Assembly: GCF_001278755.1 (NCBI RefSeq)
Contig: NZ_CP012601.1
Location: 3,286,154 to 3,350,153, forward strand
Reading direction: 5' to 3'
DNA from: Bacillus sp. FJAT-22090
GTDB lineage: Bacteria; Bacillota; Bacilli; Bacillales_A; Planococcaceae
DNA: 64,000 nucleotides
Shown here: positions 17,747 through 26,085 of the stretch, one piece after another
Layout: every line of letters begins with the position of its first letter
Position numbering within the stretch: the first letter of the stretch is position 1
Notes under the pieces: model-generated
Told to the model about the DNA's origin: nothing
The model's database searches: none
The model's input: only the letters and a program-made list of their open reading frames with translations
Made by a program: the position numbers and the translations under genes

Positions 17747-18391
17747 ATGAAAGATCTATCCATTAAGGCGCTTTTAGATGTAATTGGGGAGTTATTTTCT
17801 GATGAAATTTCTATAGCAGTTTCTAATACGGAGAAATATATTTATTATCGACCAAGCAAAAGAATCGATTTAAAAATTTTGCCAGGAGATCCTGTCAAGG
17901 AGGGTACAATTGCATATAAAGCTATACATACTAAGCAAAAAGCTTCCGAATTTATTGATCGCGAAGTTTTTGGTGTACCCTATCATGGAATGGCGGTTCC
18001 ATTTGAGTTTAAAGGGGAACTGGAAGGCTGTGTTTTAGCGATATACCCTTCATTCACAGAAGGAAAATCTGTAATTACGATAAAAACGCCAGATGGTTGG
18101 ATTCCTATACCTTTTTCAGATGTATTGTATCTAGAGGCGAGAGATCGTAAAACGTACATTGTAACGAAAAATTTATCTGGAACGCATACTAGTTCTCTGC
18201 AAGACTTTGAATATAGGCTACCGAGAGAAATGTTCATTCGGTGTCATCGATCTTTTATTGTAAATGTACATCATATAAAAGAAATTTATCCAGATACACA
18301 TTCTACTTTTGTGCTAGCGATGGATAATGAAGAAAAAATTTCTGTGAGTCAATCCTACTCGAGCTACTTTCGAAAGTTATTAGGATTCTAA
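17747..18391 (+). CDS. LytTR family DNA-binding regulator
   Basis: 214 residues. The C-terminal 100 residues are a LytTR domain (IPFSDVLYLEARDRKTYIV, PREMFIRCHRSFIVNVHHIKEI). The first 100 residues are not a CheY receiver; they look like a small GAF/PAS-like sensor (VFGVPYHGMAVPFEFKGELEGCVLAIYP). AAGGAGG precedes the ATG. It ends at a terminator, and the CoA-transferase gene downstream has a LytTR-type direct repeat. A one-component metabolic regulator of that gene is the natural reading. Confidence 0.8.
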   Translation: MKDLSIKALLDVIGELFSDEISIAVSNTEKYIYYRPSKRIDLKILPGDPVKEGTIAYKAIHTKQKASEFIDREVFGVPYHGMAVPFEFKGELEGCVLAIYPSFTEGKSVITIKTPDGWIPIPFSDVLYLEARDRKTYIVTKNLSGTHTSSLQDFEYRLPREMFIRCHRSFIVNVHHIKEIYPDTHSTFVLAMDNEEKISVSQSYSSYFRKLLGF

Positions 18392-18394
18392 ATT

Positions 18395-18443
18395 AAAACG
18401 TTTGAATAAGGGGATGTTGTCCTATTATTCAAGCGTTTTTTTG
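18395..18443 (+). terminator. Intrinsic terminator of the LytTR gene
   Basis: AAAACGTTTGAATA pairs with TATTCAAGCGTTTT, with one G:T pair, before TTTTTT. Confidence 0.75.
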
Positions 18444-18491
18444 CTTGAAATACATTAAAAAGAAGAAAAAATAAAATGAAAATATAAATTG

Positions 18492-18521
18492 TTCTGTTTC
18501 GGTATAGTTATTTTCTGTTTC
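18492..18521 (+). promoter_or_regulatory. LytTR-type direct repeat
   Basis: TTCTGTTTC at 18492-18500 and again, identical, at 18513-18521, with a 12-bp spacer. LytTR proteins bind two 9-bp direct repeats with 12-13 bp between them and a GTT core. It lies about 100 bp before the CoA-transferase start and after the LytTR gene terminator, a position suited to activation. Confidence 0.65.
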
Positions 18522-18618
18522 ATTCATCTAATAATAAAACTTAACAAGTTTTTTCGAAATTGTGACAAATACACGATAAGATTTATTTAAGTGTATTTTT
18601 TCAAAGGAGATGAAATTT

Positions 18619-20133
18619 GTGGTAAATAATCTTGAGCGAATTAAAGATAGTAGTTTACATAGTCTTGTAGTTGGAGCAGATGAAGCTGCATTATGGATTC
18701 AAGATGGGATGACATTGGGGTTAAGCGGATTTACACGTGCAGGTGATGCGAAAGCGGTTCCATTTGCTTTAGTAGAACGAGGAAAAAACGAAAAATTTAA
18801 AGTTAATATTTTTACAGGAGCATCGTTAGGTTCTGATTTAGATAAATTACTGTCTGAAGCTGGTATTATAAATAAGCGTTTACCGTTCCAAGCAGATGCG
18901 ACGATGAGAAAAAATATAAATAATGCGAATCATTTATTTGTTGATCAGCATTTATCTCATACTGCAGAAATGATACGTTCAAGCGTCTTGCCTACAATTG
19001 ATTTTGCTATTGTGGAAGCGGTTTCAATCACTGCTGATGGTATGATTATCCCGACTACATCTGTAGGTAACTCCTTAACATTTGTGTCACAGGCAAAAAA
19101 TATTATTGTGGAAATAAACATGGAGCATTCCGAATTGTTAGAAGGACTACATGATTTATATGAACCAGCAGAGCAAGGGAAAAGAGAGCCAATTCCTCTT
19201 AAAAAAGCAGAGGACCGAATTGGGACAATTGGAATTCCTTTTGATTCTTCAAAAATTAAAGGAATTGTGTTCACAAACCATAAAGATTCACCCTCTACTA
19301 TTGTGCCACCAGATCAGGAAACACAAGAAATGGCTAATCATTTAATGGAATTTTTGCGTGAAGAGGTTAAGGTAGGTAGACTTACAAAAAAACTGGCACC
19401 AATTCAAGCTGGAATAGGCTCTGTTGCAAATGCTGTTTTACATGGAATGATTGACTCTGAGTTTGAGAATCTTCAAGTTTATTCGGAAGTACTTCAGGAC
19501 TCCGTTTTTGAACTAATGGATGCTGGAAAAGTCAATTTTGCATCTGCTTGCTCAATCACTCTATCAGCAGAAAAAATGGAGCAAGTTTATGGAAATCTAG
19601 AAAAGTATCGTAACCAACTTGTGTTGAGACCACAGGAAATTACTAACCATCCGGAAATCATTCGTCGACTCGGTTTAATAGCTATTAACACGGCGCTTGA
19701 ATTTGATATTTACGGAAACGTAAACTCTACGCATGTTTCTGGAACAAAAATGATGAATGGTATTGGTGGTTCTGGAGATTTTGCTCGTAATGCACGTATA
19801 GCGATTTTTGTTACGAAATCTACTGCAAAAGGTGGCAATATTTCTAGTGTTGTTCCTTTCGCATCCCATGTCGATCATACAGAGCATGATGTGGATGTAG
19901 TAGTGACTGAGCAGGGGTACGCGGATCTTCGAGGACTAGCACCTAGAGAACGTGCAAAGCTAATAATTGAAAATTGTGTACATCCAATGTATAAAGAACA
20001 ATTAAGAAATTATTATGAGGAAGCATTAACAAGAGGTGGACAAACTCCTCATGTATTGGAAAAAGCATTTTCATTCCATACGAACCTAGCGGAAAATGGA
20101 ACGATGCTAGAAAAAGTAAATTCTATTGTATAA
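18619..20133 (+). CDS. Acetyl-CoA hydrolase/CoA-transferase (succinyl-CoA:acetate type)
   Basis: About 504 residues, class I CoA-transferase, Ach1/AarC branch. Glu290 in YSEVLQD is the likely catalytic glutamate. GIGSVANAVLHGM and NGIGGSGDFARNA match the CoA-binding loops, and VVTEQGYADLRGL is the usual C-terminal block. The GTG at 18619 is preferred because AGGAG lies 9 nt before it, whereas the ATG at 18610 touches that site. It probably moves CoA between succinyl-CoA and acetate, or hydrolyses acetyl-CoA. Expression is probably set by the adjacent LytTR regulator. Confidence 0.85.
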   Translation: MVNNLERIKDSSLHSLVVGADEAALWIQDGMTLGLSGFTRAGDAKAVPFALVERGKNEKFKVNIFTGASLGSDLDKLLSEAGIINKRLPFQADATMRKNINNANHLFVDQHLSHTAEMIRSSVLPTIDFAIVEAVSITADGMIIPTTSVGNSLTFVSQAKNIIVEINMEHSELLEGLHDLYEPAEQGKREPIPLKKAEDRIGTIGIPFDSSKIKGIVFTNHKDSPSTIVPPDQETQEMANHLMEFLREEVKVGRLTKKLAPIQAGIGSVANAVLHGMIDSEFENLQVYSEVLQDSVFELMDAGKVNFASACSITLSAEKMEQVYGNLEKYRNQLVLRPQEITNHPEIIRRLGLIAINTALEFDIYGNVNSTHVSGTKMMNGIGGSGDFARNARIAIFVTKSTAKGGNISSVVPFASHVDHTEHDVDVVVTEQGYADLRGLAPRERAKLIIENCVHPMYKEQLRNYYEEALTRGGQTPHVLEKAFSFHTNLAENGTMLEKVNSIV

Positions 20134-20137
20134 GTTA

Positions 20138-20176
20138 AAAACCGATTCCAAGATAATGGAATCGGTTTTATTTTTA
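20138..20176 (+). terminator. Strong intrinsic terminator
   Basis: A perfect 13-bp stem (AAAACCGATTCCA/TGGAATCGGTTTT) with a 6-nt loop and a T-rich tail, 5 bp after the CoA-transferase stop. Confidence 0.85.
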
Positions 20177-20222
20177 TAGTAGTCTATAAAATGTGTTTCA
20201 GCAACTTGGAGAGGGTAATGCG

Positions 20223-20339
20223 GATGTGCGCTTGCCGCACGCTACGCATGAGCCTCCGCAGGATGAGTCGTTCCTCGTCGCTCCCACATCCTTTACGGGG
20301 TCTCATTCTTCGCGCTCTTGCGGCGATAAGGCGCACATC
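20223..20339. repeat. Palindromic repeat family B, copy 3
   Basis: 117 bp bounded by GATGTGCGC and GCGCACATC. The core has AGCCTCCGCAGGATGAG and ACGGGGTCTCATTC, as in the copies at 57122 and (reverse) 12392. Frames inside it are not genes. Confidence 0.6.
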
Positions 20340-20340
20340 A

Positions 20341-20454
20341 CAACCACCCCTTCAAAGTAATACCTACGTTAATGATGTAGCCAAAAGTCTGTCCACAGCA
20401 ATCCAGAAACAATTGAAAACAGATATTATATTCTAAGGGCGCTTGCGCTTTTCC
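20341..20454 (-). repeat. Intergenic repeat family A, copy 2 (lacks hairpin part)
   Basis: It shares AATGATGTAGCCAAAAGTCT, GTCCACAGCA and the end GGCGCTTGCGCTTTTC with copies 1 and 3. The terminator hairpin of those copies is missing. Confidence 0.6.
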
Positions 20455-20641
20455 TATACTGTATAGCTCCATCGCCTAGCCCCTTGAGGTCAAATAACCT
20501 TCCCCTAACGGAAGTCAAAGCGCGACTTCGTTGGGGGAAGAACATTTGCTTGGAGGCCCACACGAAGTGGGTCATACAGTCGTTGCGACACGATGTCGCG
20601 AACTTAGACTGTATTCCTCTTCATAGGCGCTTGCGCTTTTC
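20455..20641 (-). repeat. Intergenic repeat family C, copy 1 (TGTATAGCTCC...GCGCTTGCGCTTTT)
   Basis: It begins ACTGTATAGCTCCATCGCC and ends GGCGCTTGCGCTTTTC against the stop codon of the YitT gene. Inside is a long hairpin, CTTCCCCTAACGGAAGTC with GACTTCGTTGGGGGAAG. I recall very similar elements from many Bacillales intergenic regions. A short version lies at 62339-62380. Confidence 0.65.
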
Positions 20642-21550
20642 TTAGTGAATATCTTTTTTCTTAAATCTTCCACCGCGAACTTCAGCAACATTGCCTAATG
20701 CAAGAAAAGCATGTTCATCAAATTCTTCTACAATAGATTTTAGCTTGGCTTCTTCCAGTCGCGTAACAACAGTGAAAATTACCTTTTTATTGTCTCCTGT
20801 ATATGCGCCTTCTCCATGTAAATAGGTTACACCACGCCCTAAGCGATCCATTATTGCGTCTCCGATATCCTCTATATGGTCACTGATGATATAGACAGAT
20901 TTAGACTCATCTAATCCTTCAATCACAATATCAATCGTTTTAAATGCGATAAAGTAAGCTAAAAATGAGTACATTGCCTGTTCCCATGTAAAAATAAAAC
21001 CAGCGATTGCGAAAATGACTAAGTTAATAATCATGATGATTTCACCAACAGAAAATGGGGTCGCCTTATTAAATAAAATTGCTAGTATTTCCGAGCCATC
21101 TAAAGAACCTCCATTACGAATGACAAGACCAACACCCATGCCTAAAACAATTCCACCAAACACAGTAGAAAGTAATAAATCAGAAGTAATAGCATCAATA
21201 TTATGTAAATAAGAAGTACAAATGGATAAGACCGTAATACCAAACAAGGTTGACAATGCGAAGGTTTTTCCAATTTGTTTATAACCTAGGAAAAAGAAAG
21301 GGATGTTCAAAATAAATATAAAGATACCTAAACGAACACCTGTAAGATGAGATAAGATGATGGATACTCCTACTACGCCTCCGTCTAAAATCTGGTTAGG
21401 GACTAAGAATAGTTCCAAACCAATGGACATTAATATTGCTCCTAAAGCAATCGTCAACATCCGTGCAAACAAAACCTTTTTAGGGGTACTTTTATGTGGG
21501 AATTTGCCAGGCTTGACGGCGGTATTCGCACTTTTAGCTATGTCACTCAA
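20642..21550 (-). CDS. YitT family membrane protein (DUF2179 at C terminus)
   Basis: About 302 residues. Five to six membrane segments (MLTIALGAILMSIGLELFLVP onward, GGSLDGSEILAI loop) are followed by a soluble DUF2179 domain (GRGVTYLHGEGAYTGDNKKVIFTVV), the usual layout of YitT/YpjC/YqfU proteins. Function is unknown; a transport or sensing role has been guessed for the family. The start is the TTG at 21550, with GAGGAG upstream. The frame to 21580 would overlap that site. Confidence 0.8.
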   Translation of the reverse strand: MSDIAKSANTAVKPGKFPHKSTPKKVLFARMLTIALGAILMSIGLELFLVPNQILDGGVVGVSIILSHLTGVRLGIFIFILNIPFFFLGYKQIGKTFALSTLFGITVLSICTSYLHNIDAITSDLLLSTVFGGIVLGMGVGLVIRNGGSLDGSEILAILFNKATPFSVGEIIMIINLVIFAIAGFIFTWEQAMYSFLAYFIAFKTIDIVIEGLDESKSVYIISDHIEDIGDAIMDRLGRGVTYLHGEGAYTGDNKKVIFTVVTRLEEAKLKSIVEEFDEHAFLALGNVAEVRGGRFKKKDIH

Positions 21551-21646
21551 TTTTAATCTCCTCTTTTCTGAAAATAGCATATATATTTTATTTTATAGAA
21601 TATTTATACATAGTGAAAGAGGAAAACGGTATAATAATTATATTTC

Positions 21647-21684
21647 TTGACAATACAAAGTGATGTAATTATGATGGTTACATC
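21647..21684 (+). promoter_or_regulatory. Promoter and overlapping Rrf2 operator
   Basis: TTGACA (21647-21652), 17-bp spacer, TATGAT (21670-21675). The inverted repeat GATGTAA/TTACATC (21662-21684) covers the -10 box. Its core TGTAA...ATGGTTACA recurs before the next gene. Confidence 0.75.
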
Positions 21685-21699
21685 GGAAGGTGAAAAGAC

Positions 21700-22128
21700 A
21701 TGAAAATAAGCAGTCGATTTACAGTGGCCGTTCATATACTATCTCTCATAAATTATGATCGTAATGTTATTTGTACTTCAGAGTGGATTGCAGAAAGTGT
21801 AAATACAAATCCAGTAGTAATTCGAAGAGTTATGGGTAAGCTAAAAAATGCAGGACTCATAGATATTCGTCGTGGGCTAGGAGGAGCAACCCTTCAAAAA
21901 CCGTTACAGGAAATAACGTTATTAGATGTGTATCGAGCGGTAGACGTGGTAGATGAGGGAGAATTATTTCAAATGCATGAAAACCCGAATCCGAATTGTC
22001 CCGTGGGAGCAAATATACAAGGTGTACTCGAATTAATTCTTTTTCGTGCACAAGATGCTATGGAAGCTGTGTTAAAAGAAGTCACAATGGAAGAGCTTGT
22101 AAATGTGTTAAATCAAAAAATTGGATAA
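21700..22128 (+). CDS. ywnA: Rrf2 family transcriptional regulator (YwnA-like)
   Basis: 142-residue Rrf2 winged-helix protein (RFTVAVHILSLI, then SEWIAESVNTNPVVIRRVMGKLKNAGLI). Only one cysteine lies in the C-terminal region (NCPVG), so it does not have the three-Cys Fe-S set of IscR/NsrR. Gene order with an NAD(P)-binding protein matches B. subtilis ywnA-ywnB. An operator-like palindrome covers its own -10 box, so autorepression is likely. The symbol rests on synteny and similarity. Confidence 0.75.
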   Translation: MKISSRFTVAVHILSLINYDRNVICTSEWIAESVNTNPVVIRRVMGKLKNAGLIDIRRGLGGATLQKPLQEITLLDVYRAVDVVDEGELFQMHENPNPNCPVGANIQGVLELILFRAQDAMEAVLKEVTMEELVNVLNQKIG

Positions 22129-22149
22129 TCATTCAATTTTTTTGATATA

Positions 22150-22172
22150 GTTGTAACTTTTATGGTTACAAC
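22150..22172 (+). promoter_or_regulatory. Second Rrf2 (YwnA) operator
   Basis: GTTGTAAC and GTTACAAC form a perfect 8-bp inverted repeat around 7 bp. The total length is 23 bp, as for the site at 21662-21684, and ATGGTTACA is shared. Confidence 0.7.
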
Positions 22173-22200
22173 AAAAATAATATCTTCGGAGGGAATATAA

Positions 22201-22842
22201 ATGAAAATAGGCGTAATTGGAGCAACAGGAAAAGCAGGAAATTTAATTTATAAAGAAGCAGCTGACAGAGGGCATGAAGTAACTGCAATTGTAAGAAATG
22301 CTTCTAAAGTAGAAGATAAAAATGCAAACGTATTAGAAAAAGATGTTTTTGAATTAACAGGAGAAGACATGAATCAATTTGATGTAGTAGTCAATGCAAT
22401 TAGTGCTCCTCCGGGTCAAGAACATGTACATGTAGAGGCCGGAAAATCATTAATAAGTGCATTAAAAAATGCACCCGAAACAAAACTAGTAGTTGTTGGT
22501 GGAGCTGGAAGCTTGTTTGTAGATGAAGCTAAATCAATCAAATTGATGGATACACCTGAGTTCCCTAAAGAATATCTTCCAACGGCATCAAACCAAGGAA
22601 AAAACTTAGAAGACCTAAAAGCATCAGAAGGTATTCAATGGACATTTGTTAGCCCTGCTGCATTCTTTAATCCAGAAGGAAAAAGAACAGGTGCTTACCA
22701 AAAAGGGAAAGACAATTTCATTGTAAATGCAAAAGGGGAAAGTTATGTTAGCTATGCAGACTATGCTGTAGCCGTAGTAGATGAAATAGAAAATCCTCAA
22801 CATGTAAACGAACGTTTTACAGTTGTATCAGAAGCAGAGTAA
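22201..22842 (+). CDS. ywnB: NAD(P)H-binding protein (YwnB-like, NmrA/SDR-a fold)
   Basis: 213 residues. The nucleotide motif GATGKAGNLIYKEA is at the N terminus, and VNAISAPPG and LVVVGGAGSL follow, typical of atypical SDR/NmrA-like proteins. It probably reduces or senses a small compound; the substrate is unknown. It has its own Rrf2-type operator and is followed after 4 bp by a flavin-dependent oxidoreductase gene. Confidence 0.8.
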   Translation: MKIGVIGATGKAGNLIYKEAADRGHEVTAIVRNASKVEDKNANVLEKDVFELTGEDMNQFDVVVNAISAPPGQEHVHVEAGKSLISALKNAPETKLVVVGGAGSLFVDEAKSIKLMDTPEFPKEYLPTASNQGKNLEDLKASEGIQWTFVSPAAFFNPEGKRTGAYQKGKDNFIVNAKGESYVSYADYAVAVVDEIENPQHVNERFTVVSEAE

Positions 22843-22846
22843 AACG

Positions 22847-23884
22847 ATGGAGATTGGTATTTATACCTTTGGTGATCTTGGTCCAAATCCGCTCACTGGA
22901 GAAACTACAAGCACATCACAACGACTAAAAGAAATAATAGAACTTGGAAAAATGGCTGATGAGGCAGGGCTTGATATATTTGGGGTAGGAGAACATCATC
23001 GACTAGATTATGCAATATCCTCTCCAGCTGTTATTCTTTCAGCGATTGCCCAAGCAACACAAAATATTAAGTTAACAAGTGCAACTTCTGTGCTAAGTAC
23101 ATTGGATCCTGTTCGTTTATTTGAAGACTTTGCAACATTAGATCAAATCTCAAATGGGAGAGCGGAGATTATAGCCGGAAGAGGAGCATTCGTAGAGTCT
23201 TTTCCGCTTTTTGGATATGATTTGAATGACTATGATGCTTTATTTGAGGAAAACATTAAATTACTTCAGCAATTAACTAGAGAAGAAATAGTAACCTGGC
23301 ACGGGAAATTCCGTCCAAATCTAACAAATGCCATGATTTCTCCTAGGCCAATACAAGAGGAACTTCCAATTTGGATAGGAGTAGGCGGGACCCCAGAAAG
23401 TGCAGTTAGAGCAGGGAGACTTGGAACAGGTATGGCTCTTGCTATACTCGGGGGAAATCCTCGCAACTTTAAACCACTTGTAGACTTGTATCTACAAGCA
23501 GGATTAGATGCGGGTCATGCGCGTGAAAGTTTAGCTGTTGGAGTAACAGGCCATACGTATATTGCTAAAGAAACACAACAGGCCAAGGAGGAATTTTATC
23601 CATATTACTCTAATTATTGGTCTTATGTAAATAAGCAGAGAGGTATGGGAACGAGAATGTCTCGAGCTGACTTTGAGCAAATGGCGAGTCCTGAAACTGC
23701 ATTGTTTGTAGGAAGTTCACAACAAGTGATTGAAAAAATTCTTATCCAACATGAACTATTTGGACATAAACGTTTCATTGCCCAGATGGATATTGGGGGT
23801 CAATCATTTAGTACGATAGCAAAAGGTTTGGAACTTCTCGCAACAGAAGTGGCACCAATAGTAAGAAGAGAGACTAATAAATAG
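22847..23884 (+). CDS. LLM class flavin-dependent oxidoreductase
   Basis: About 345 residues, luciferase-like monooxygenase fold (IGIYTFGDLG, DEAGLDIFGVGEHHRLDYAISSP, SVLSTLDPVRLFEDFATLDQISNGR). Group members use FMNH2 and O2. The start is the ATG at 22847, 4 bp after the ywnB stop; its ribosome-binding site is weak, which suggests translational coupling. It should be part of the YwnA regulon here. Confidence 0.85.
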   Translation: MEIGIYTFGDLGPNPLTGETTSTSQRLKEIIELGKMADEAGLDIFGVGEHHRLDYAISSPAVILSAIAQATQNIKLTSATSVLSTLDPVRLFEDFATLDQISNGRAEIIAGRGAFVESFPLFGYDLNDYDALFEENIKLLQQLTREEIVTWHGKFRPNLTNAMISPRPIQEELPIWIGVGGTPESAVRAGRLGTGMALAILGGNPRNFKPLVDLYLQAGLDAGHARESLAVGVTGHTYIAKETQQAKEEFYPYYSNYWSYVNKQRGMGTRMSRADFEQMASPETALFVGSSQQVIEKILIQHELFGHKRFIAQMDIGGQSFSTIAKGLELLATEVAPIVRRETNK

Positions 23885-23890
23885 ATGTCA

Positions 23891-23932
23891 AATAGACTTG
23901 AGGGCTTATTTAAACCTCAAGTCTATTTTTTT
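23891..23932 (+). terminator. Intrinsic terminator
   Basis: AATAGACTTGAGG pairs with CCTCAAGTCTATT, followed by TTTTT. Confidence 0.85.
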
Positions 23933-24009
23933 GTAAATAGTTAAAATAATTGAAACATTTAATATTATCTGTCAAAATAAATATGAAACTATTAGTTATT
24001 AAATAGTTT

Positions 24010-24023
24010 TGAAAACGCATACA
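24010..24023 (+). promoter_or_regulatory. cre-like site (CcpA) before aldehyde dehydrogenase
   Basis: TGAAAACGCATACA agrees with the consensus TGWAANCGNTNWCA at all but one fixed position. It overlaps a possible -35 TTGAAA (24009-24014). Confidence 0.5.
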
Positions 24024-24084
24024 AAAAATATTTATGCATAATATGTGTAGTGCGAGGACAATCAAGAAGGGGAGGAATTACAGA

Positions 24085-25605
24085 ATGGTTTATGCATTTC
24101 CGAATACAGAAGGCTCGAAGGTTTCATTTAAGGACAAGTATGAAAACTATATTAATGGCGAGTGGACACCCCCGGTAAAAGGTCAATATTTTGAAAATGT
24201 TACACCAATAACAGGTAAAGTATTTACACAAGTTGCTCGTTCAACCTCAGAAGATATTGAGCTTGCCTTGGATGCAGCTCATGCAGCAAAAGATGCATGG
24301 GGAAAAACGTCCGTTGCTGAACGATCCAATATTTTAAATAAAATTGCAAATCGTATAGAAGAAAATTTAGAAATGCTTGCAGTTGCAGAAACATGGGATA
24401 ACGGAAAGGCTGTTCGTGAGACACTGAACGCAGATTTACCACTAGCTATAGATCATTTTCGTTATTTTGCAGGGGCAATCCGTGCTCAAGAAGGTGGGTT
24501 AAGCCAAATTGACAACGATACGGTAGCTTATCACTTCCATGAACCTCTAGGTGTGGTAGGACAAATTATCCCTTGGAACTTTCCGCTATTGATGGCTGTT
24601 TGGAAGCTTGCACCAGCACTTGCGGCAGGCAACTGTGTGGTCTTAAAACCTGCTGAACAAACACCTGCATCTATTTTAGTACTTATCGAACTAATTGGAG
24701 ATTTATTACCACCTGGTGTTGTAAATATTGTGAATGGATTTGGTTTAGAAGCTGGAAAACCTCTGGCATCTAGTTCACGTATAAGTAAAATAGCGTTTAC
24801 CGGAGAAACAACAACTGGACGTTTAATTATGCAATATGCTTCTCAAAACTTAATCCCTGTAACTTTAGAGCTTGGGGGAAAATCACCAAACATATTCTTC
24901 GAAGACATCATGGATCAGGACGATGCGTTTTTAGATAAAGCGGTAGAAGGATTCGTTCTATTTGCTTTAAACCAAGGGGAAGTATGTACATGTCCTTCTC
25001 GAGCACTTATCCAAGAATCTATTTATGATAAATTTATGGAAAGGGTACTTGCACGTGTGGAAGCAATTAATACAGGGAATCCACTAGATCCATCCGTCAT
25101 GATGGGAGCGCAAGCTTCAACAGAGCAGATGGAAAAAATCTTGTCCTATCTTGATATTGGAAAGCAAGAAGGAGCAGAATGTTTAATTGGTGGAGAACGT
25201 AATACGCTAGATGGAGAACTAGCAGAAGGATATTATATTAAACCAACTGTTTTTAAAGGTACGAACAATATGCGCATATTCCAAGAGGAAATCTTTGGGC
25301 CTGTTGTATCCGTAACAACATTTAAAACAAAAGAGGAAGCTTTGGAAATCGCAAATGATACATTATATGGATTAGGTTCTGGTATTTGGACACGTGATAT
25401 GAACACGGCTTACCGATTCGGACGTGGAATTCAAGCAGGGCGTGTTTGGACAAACTGCTATCACCAATATCCAGCGCATGCTGCATTTGGTGGATATAAA
25501 ATGTCAGGTATTGGTCGTGAAAATCATTTGACGATGCTAAGTCATTACCAACAAACAAAGAATCTACTTGTAAGCTACAATGAAAACAAATTAGGATTCT
25601 TTTGA
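24085..25605 (+). CDS. Aldehyde dehydrogenase
   Basis: 506-residue NAD-dependent aldehyde dehydrogenase. PWNFPLLM and LKPAEQTP bind the cofactor; Glu262 in LELGGKSP is the general base and Cys301 in NQGEVC the nucleophile. The start is the ATG at 24085, with GGGGAGGA 7 nt upstream; the frame to 24034 lacks a site. The DUF779 gene behind it is a familiar partner of acetaldehyde/ExaC-type dehydrogenases. Carbon catabolite control is suggested by a cre-like site. Confidence 0.9.
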   Translation: MVYAFPNTEGSKVSFKDKYENYINGEWTPPVKGQYFENVTPITGKVFTQVARSTSEDIELALDAAHAAKDAWGKTSVAERSNILNKIANRIEENLEMLAVAETWDNGKAVRETLNADLPLAIDHFRYFAGAIRAQEGGLSQIDNDTVAYHFHEPLGVVGQIIPWNFPLLMAVWKLAPALAAGNCVVLKPAEQTPASILVLIELIGDLLPPGVVNIVNGFGLEAGKPLASSSRISKIAFTGETTTGRLIMQYASQNLIPVTLELGGKSPNIFFEDIMDQDDAFLDKAVEGFVLFALNQGEVCTCPSRALIQESIYDKFMERVLARVEAINTGNPLDPSVMMGAQASTEQMEKILSYLDIGKQEGAECLIGGERNTLDGELAEGYYIKPTVFKGTNNMRIFQEEIFGPVVSVTTFKTKEEALEIANDTLYGLGSGIWTRDMNTAYRFGRGIQAGRVWTNCYHQYPAHAAFGGYKMSGIGRENHLTMLSHYQQTKNLLVSYNENKLGFF

Positions 25606-25624
25606 TAAGAAAGGGTGCGTGTAG

Positions 25625-25981
25625 ATGGTTGAACGCGTAATCGCTACAGACGCTGCACTAGAACTCATTAATTTATTGAAAGGCAAACATGGTCCTTTAA
25701 TGTTCCACCAATCGGGAGGATGCTGTGATGGTTCTTCACCGATGTGTTATCCAAACGGGGATCTTATAGTAGGAGACCAGGATGTATTACTAGGACATAT
25801 TGGAGATACGCCATTCTATATGCACAAGAACCAGTTTGATTATTGGAAGCATACGCAATTAATCATCGATGTGGTAGACGGTCGAGGTGGAATGTTTTCT
25901 CTTGAAGGGGTAGAAGGTAAACGCTTTTTGACGAGGTCAAGAGCTTTCACGGTAGAAGAAAATAAACAGTTACAGAATTGA
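25625..25981 (+). CDS. DUF779 protein
   Basis: 118 residues, DUF779: LKGKHGPLMFHQSGGCCDGSSPMCYP with the conserved Cys pair and a third Cys. Its function is unknown. It is nearly always next to an aldehyde dehydrogenase gene, as here (19 bp), so a helper or sensor role for that enzyme is inferred. AAGGGTG precedes the ATG. Confidence 0.85.
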   Translation: MVERVIATDAALELINLLKGKHGPLMFHQSGGCCDGSSPMCYPNGDLIVGDQDVLLGHIGDTPFYMHKNQFDYWKHTQLIIDVVDGRGGMFSLEGVEGKRFLTRSRAFTVEENKQLQN

Positions 25982-25985
25982 ATAT

Positions 25986-26030
25986 AAACGAATTGGAAAG
26001 ACTTTGATAGTCTTTCTAATTCGTTTTTTT
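25986..26030 (+). terminator. Intrinsic terminator
   Basis: AAACGAATTGGAAAGACT pairs with AGTCTTTCTAATTCGTTT around TTGAT, before a T run. Confidence 0.85.
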
Positions 26031-26085
26031 ATGTTAGATTCGGCTATACTATACATAAAGGTTTAAGTGAAAGGGGTTTATTCTA

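Noticed and set aside
20191..20436. 81-codon frame behind the CoA-transferase gene
   Set aside because: It runs through palindromic repeats, with Arg/Ser-rich low-complexity product and no start site.
24034..24084. 17-residue extension of the aldehyde dehydrogenase
   Set aside because: GGGGAGGA sits directly before the ATG at 24085, and family members start there.
23940..24084. Sigma-54 (-24/-12) promoter for the aldehyde dehydrogenase gene
   Set aside because: No TGGCA...TTGC pair with correct spacing was found, and no enhancer-binding activator gene is near.
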